Assembly: GCA_937895345.1 (NCBI GenBank)
Contig: CALAWP010000003.1
Location: forward strand, 1-15,384
Length of the DNA: 15,384 nucleotides
Reading direction: 5' to 3'
Source: an uncultured Paenibacillus sp.
GTDB taxonomy: Bacteria; Bacillota; Bacilli; Paenibacillales; Paenibacillaceae
The translations under genes were made by a program, and so were the position numbers. Under the pieces are notes generated by a model. It was not told where the DNA came from. It did no database searches and saw only the letters and a list, made by a program, of their open reading frames with translations. Positions 12,810-15,384 of this stretch are shown piece after piece (the first letter of the stretch is position 1; every line of letters begins with the position of its first letter).

Positions 12810-13751
12810 ATGTTTCAAGAATGGAACGAACGGTTGGCCGAGCTGAAAAATAAACAGCGCCATCGGACGAACTGGAGCAAGCGGGAAACGGAATTGCAGC
12901 AGGAGCTGCAGCGGGCCGTCATCGTGCGCGACCGTTTGGAGGAGGAGCTTCGAAAAGAGGAGCGGGACGTGGAACGGTTGAACTCGCTTACGCTCGGAGC
13001 TTTGTTTTATGCCCTGATCGGCAAGAAGCGGGAGAAGCTGACGGAGGAAGAGGAGGAGGCGCTGCAAGCCCGCATCCGCTACGAAGAAGCGCGCGACAAT
13101 GTCTCCGACCTGGAGGCGGAGCTGGCGGAAATCAAACGAAATCTGGCCGAGGTCCGCTACGTAGACTCCGATATCGACGCCGTCATGCGGGAGAAAAAGA
13201 GAGTGATCGAAAGCCATCTTCCCGCGCTCGCGGCCGAGCTGCAGTCGATCACCGATATGGAAACGGAAGCGGGGGCCGATCGCAAAGAGCTGCAGGAAGC
13301 CGTCGCCGCCGGGAAGGCCGTCCTGAGCGCGCTGGATCGCGCGGCCGAGAGGCTCGGCTCGGCGCAAAACTGGGGCACGTACGATATGCTGGGCGGCGGC
13401 ATGATCGCGACATCTGTCAAGCACAGGCGCATCGACGAAGCCCGTTCCTCCATCCATACGGCCCAGAACAGGCTGCGGCGGTTTCAATCGGAGCTGAAGG
13501 ATGTGCAAAAGGACGTCCGCATTCAGATCGACATTGGCGGCATGCTGACGTTTGCGGATTATTTTTTTGACGGCTTCATTACCGACTGGATCGTGCAAGG
13601 CAAAATTAAAGAATCTTTGGGGCAAGTCCGCGACAAGCGGTCGAAGATCAGGCGGATCGTATCGGGACTGGAAACGGAGCTTCGCCGTACGGAGTCGGAG
13701 CTGGCCGAGCTCGCCCGCAGAAGAACGCAGCTGATCGAAACCGCTACTTGA
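12810..13751 (+). CDS. Coiled-coil protein of unknown function
   Basis: A 313-residue, highly charged cytoplasmic protein without signal peptide or clear membrane helix. Long heptad-like helices are at about 25-60, 78-115, 206-236 and 268-310. Between them are two conserved-looking motifs, LTLGALFYALIGKKREKLTEEE (about 60-80) and NWGTYDMLGGGMIATSVKH (about 187-205), the latter a glycine-rich turn. Similar domains occur in proteins annotated only as hypothetical. The ATG at 12810 has AAGGAGG 7 bases upstream; a TTG at 12789 lacks support. It is likely co-transcribed with the 67-residue membrane protein from the ECF promoter. Its build recalls membrane-associated coiled-coil proteins such as PspA, but no PspA signature is evident. 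Confidence 0.85.
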   Translation: MFQEWNERLAELKNKQRHRTNWSKRETELQQELQRAVIVRDRLEEELRKEERDVERLNSLTLGALFYALIGKKREKLTEEEEEALQARIRYEEARDNVSDLEAELAEIKRNLAEVRYVDSDIDAVMREKKRVIESHLPALAAELQSITDMETEAGADRKELQEAVAAGKAVLSALDRAAERLGSAQNWGTYDMLGGGMIATSVKHRRIDEARSSIHTAQNRLRRFQSELKDVQKDVRIQIDIGGMLTFADYFFDGFITDWIVQGKIKESLGQVRDKRSKIRRIVSGLETELRRTESELAELARRRTQLIETAT

Positions 13752-13829
13752 GAACGAGGCGGCGAGGATAGAACGGGAGCCCGCTTCACACACTATGTCC
13801 TGACTATCTCAAAGGCAGGAGGTTCGGGC

Positions 13830-14618
13830 ATGGGCAATGATCTGCAGCTACAAGGCAAGACCGCTTTAATAACGGGGGCAGGCTCGGGCATCGGCCGCGC
13901 CGCCGCGCTGCTGCTCGCCCGCCATGGCGCGCGCGTCGGGCTGATCGACCTGATCGACAAGCGCAGCCGGGAGGTCGAGCGGCAAATCGCGTCGGAAGGC
14001 GGCGAGGCGCTGTTCTTTGATACGGACGTCTCCGATCCGGCCCGGATGGAAGCCGCTTTCCGTTCGGCAGCGGAAAGCTTCGGCTCCGTCGATATCGTAT
14101 TCGCCAATGCGGGCATCAACGGCACGCTGGCCCCCATCGAGGACTTGAAGCCGGAAGACTGGGACCGCACGCTTCACGTCAATTTGCGGGGAACGTATCT
14201 CGCCGTCAAATACGCCGTGCCCCACATGAAGCGGAACGGCGGCAGCATCGTCATTACAAGCTCCATTAACGGGAGCCGCAAATTTCACGGCTTCGGCATG
14301 TCCGCTTACAGCGCATCCAAAGCGGGGCAAATCGCCTTCGCCAAGATGGCGGCGCTCGAGCTGGCCGGCTTCGGCATCCGGGTCAACGTCATCTGCCCGG
14401 GTTCCATCGAAACGAATATCGGCGAAAATACGCACAGCACGCCGGAGCTGGACAAGATCCGCATCCCCATCGAATATCCCGAAGGCAGCCAGCCGCTGGA
14501 GCATGCTCCCGGCCAGCCGGAGCAGGTGGCGGATCTCGTTCTTTTCCTTGCGTCGGACCGGTCCCGCCACATTTCCGGAAGCGAAATTTATATCGACGGA
14601 GCGGAGTCGCTCCTGTAG
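13830..14618 (+). CDS. Short-chain dehydrogenase/reductase
   Basis: A 262-residue classical SDR oxidoreductase. It has the Rossmann motif TGAGSGIG (15-22), D40 at the end of the second strand suggesting NAD(H) over NADP(H), NAG (93-95), the catalytic tetrad N118, S145, Y160, K164 (YSASK), and a PG motif at 190-191. The loop between Ser and Tyr is two residues longer than in FabG. The substrate-binding region (about 192-228) does not reveal the substrate; 3-oxoacyl-ACP reductase or sugar/alcohol dehydrogenase are possible. The ATG has AGGAGG 7 bases upstream. It lies 78 bases after the coiled-coil gene without a clear terminator, so it may share the transcript, though nothing links their functions. 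Confidence 0.92.
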   Translation: MGNDLQLQGKTALITGAGSGIGRAAALLLARHGARVGLIDLIDKRSREVERQIASEGGEALFFDTDVSDPARMEAAFRSAAESFGSVDIVFANAGINGTLAPIEDLKPEDWDRTLHVNLRGTYLAVKYAVPHMKRNGGSIVITSSINGSRKFHGFGMSAYSASKAGQIAFAKMAALELAGFGIRVNVICPGSIETNIGENTHSTPELDKIRIPIEYPEGSQPLEHAPGQPEQVADLVLFLASDRSRHISGSEIYIDGAESLL

Positions 14619-15051
14619 CGAAAGCTTCGCGCCGTTTGCAGGCGTGACATCTTAGCGCATGTCTTGATGCGGGATGCTTTGGAAGCGGAAGCACTTGGAA
14701 ATTAGTCGAAAATGACGGCGTGGGAACAAGTTCGGGTCAAACCCAGTACCGCGGCACGTATCATTGCGGCTAGCTTCCGCTCATCCCTCTGCCATATGTG
14801 GACGATATTTCGGGCTGTATTGAACTTTGCTTTGTGCAGAACGATCTGTCGCCCATGCCGGGCGCACCACGCAAAAACCGACCGTGCTGACGGTCGGTTT
14901 TTGGAAACTATATTGTACGTTAACCAGTGACGTTTACACTGTGTTCCATAGGTGGAAATAAAGAAACAGCGGTTTGCTTTTGAAATTCATATAGAGATAC
15001 AGGAGTATTGGCAGAAAGGTTACCAGCGCATTGGGTCAAAAAGGTTCATCA
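14619..15051. other. Gene-poor region after the SDR gene
   Basis: No convincing gene is seen here. Short open frames (such as 14712-14930 plus) lack a ribosome binding site and a protein-like composition. A small hairpin (GCGAA/TTCGC) directly follows the SDR stop but has no T-run. The only clear element is the hairpin at 14873-14902. After about 14930 the base composition turns AT-rich. A 36-codon plus-strand frame ending at about 15062 reads plausibly (contains EIHIEIQEYWQKGYQRIGSK) but has no ribosome binding site; it could be a gene remnant. Confidence 0.5.
14873..14902. terminator. Strong bidirectional hairpin terminator
   Basis: A perfect 13-bp stem (14873-14885 with 14890-14902) with a GCTG loop carries five A on one side and five T on the other, so it could stop transcription in both directions. 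It lies 255 bases after the SDR gene and about 150 bases from the end of the minus-strand frame on the right. Confidence 0.85.
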
Positions 15052-15384
15052 TCACTTGTTGACTATATATTTTAGTATTTCAATATTTACCCTCATGAAT
15101 GGTACAGATACGGGCAGTAGCAAAAAGCTATAGATCGTACCCCATAATAAAGTATCTTCAATAACTATAGTTTCAAAACCTTCTCTAACTATATACTCAC
15201 CTAATATCGCCCCTATTGTTCCACTAAAAAGCGAGATGAAGATTGCGGTGTATAAACTAATCAACCATTTTTTTCTGTTCGTAATATCTTTCTTTAGATA
15301 TAGTAAATGAGCAAGTATTGATGACGTTAACCTGAATCCGTGACGCCTCCCCGGTTCATAGCTTAAAAGCGCTGGAAATTGAAC
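15052..15384 (-). CDS. Possible partial hydrophobic membrane protein, N-terminus beyond the window
   Basis: A minus-strand frame stays open from the right edge to a stop at 15052, at least 110 codons. Its C-terminal 70 residues hold two hydrophobic segments (SLYTAIFISLFSGTIGAILG and TIYSFLLLPVSVPF) preceded by a basic stretch (KKDITNRKKW), which is a plausible membrane topology. The only in-window start is TTG at 15264, which has no ribosome binding site, so the gene probably begins outside the window or is a remnant. The part nearest the edge is more GC-rich than the rest. Not recognised as any family. Confidence 0.4.
   Translation of the reverse strand, partial: VQFPALLSYEPGRRHGFRLTSSILAHLLYLKKDITNRKKWLISLYTAIFISLFSGTIGAILGEYIVREGFETIVIEDTLLWGTIYSFLLLPVSVPFMRVNIEILKYIVNK

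Noticed and set aside
12486..13793. A 435-codon minus-strand open frame opposite the membrane/coiled-coil pair
   Set aside because: The plus-strand genes have strong ribosome binding sites and a promoter; this frame has neither and covers both genes as a shadow.
14712..14930. A 72-codon plus-strand frame spanning the hairpin terminator
   Set aside because: No ribosome binding site, Cys/Arg-rich random-looking translation, and it would include the 14873-14902 terminator within coding sequence.

Overview
The window looks like a chromosomal segment of a moderately GC-rich, low-endospore-clade Firmicute, most likely Paenibacillaceae (Paenibacillus or Cohnella type). The signs are strong AGGAGG-type ribosome binding sites, frequent GTG/TTG starts, the perR-ygzB-ygxA-rrn neighbourhood known from Bacillus, a gatCAB operon, Bacillus-like sigma-A and ECF promoters, and the typical Paenibacillus leader motif in front of 16S rRNA at the left edge. 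No mobile element, tRNA or CRISPR array is seen. Names rest on sequence recognition by eye, not on database searches.

Layout. Bases 1-230 are the tandem-promoter and boxA leader region of an rRNA operon that is read leftward out of the window. Next come ygxA (minus) with its terminator and the divergent ygzB (plus), which ends at a bidirectional terminator. A membrane-anchored family 18 glycosyl hydrolase (minus, TTG start) lies next to the peroxide regulator perR (minus). PerR has an excellent sigma-A promoter whose -10 box is covered by a PerR-box-like operator. Upstream on the same strand is a large multi-spanning membrane protein whose C-terminal DUF4097-type beta-helix is interrupted by an acidic low-complexity stretch. 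The gatC-gatA-gatB operon follows (minus, about 6.26-9.51 kb), then a small IDEAL-domain protein and a RelP/YwaC-type small alarmone synthetase, all on the minus strand.

From about 11.0 kb the genes turn to the plus strand. There is a uracil permease, divergent from relP with back-to-back sigma-A promoters, and after its terminator a two-gene unit made of a 67-residue membrane protein and a 313-residue coiled-coil protein. This unit is preceded by a near-perfect ECF (sigma-W type) promoter, TGAAAC-N16-CGTATG. A short-chain dehydrogenase/reductase follows. The last 770 bases are mostly non-coding, hold one strong bidirectional hairpin terminator, become AT-rich, and end in a minus-strand frame for a hydrophobic protein that stays open to the right edge.

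Taken together, the known genes serve translation (rrn, gatCAB), stress sensing (perR, relP) and nucleobase uptake (uraA). A recurring accessory theme is the cell envelope: the GH18 enzyme and the membrane/coiled-coil pair both carry ECF-type promoters, and the DUF4097 membrane protein resembles proteins found in such regulons. The membrane/coiled-coil pair is the best candidate here for an undescribed system.
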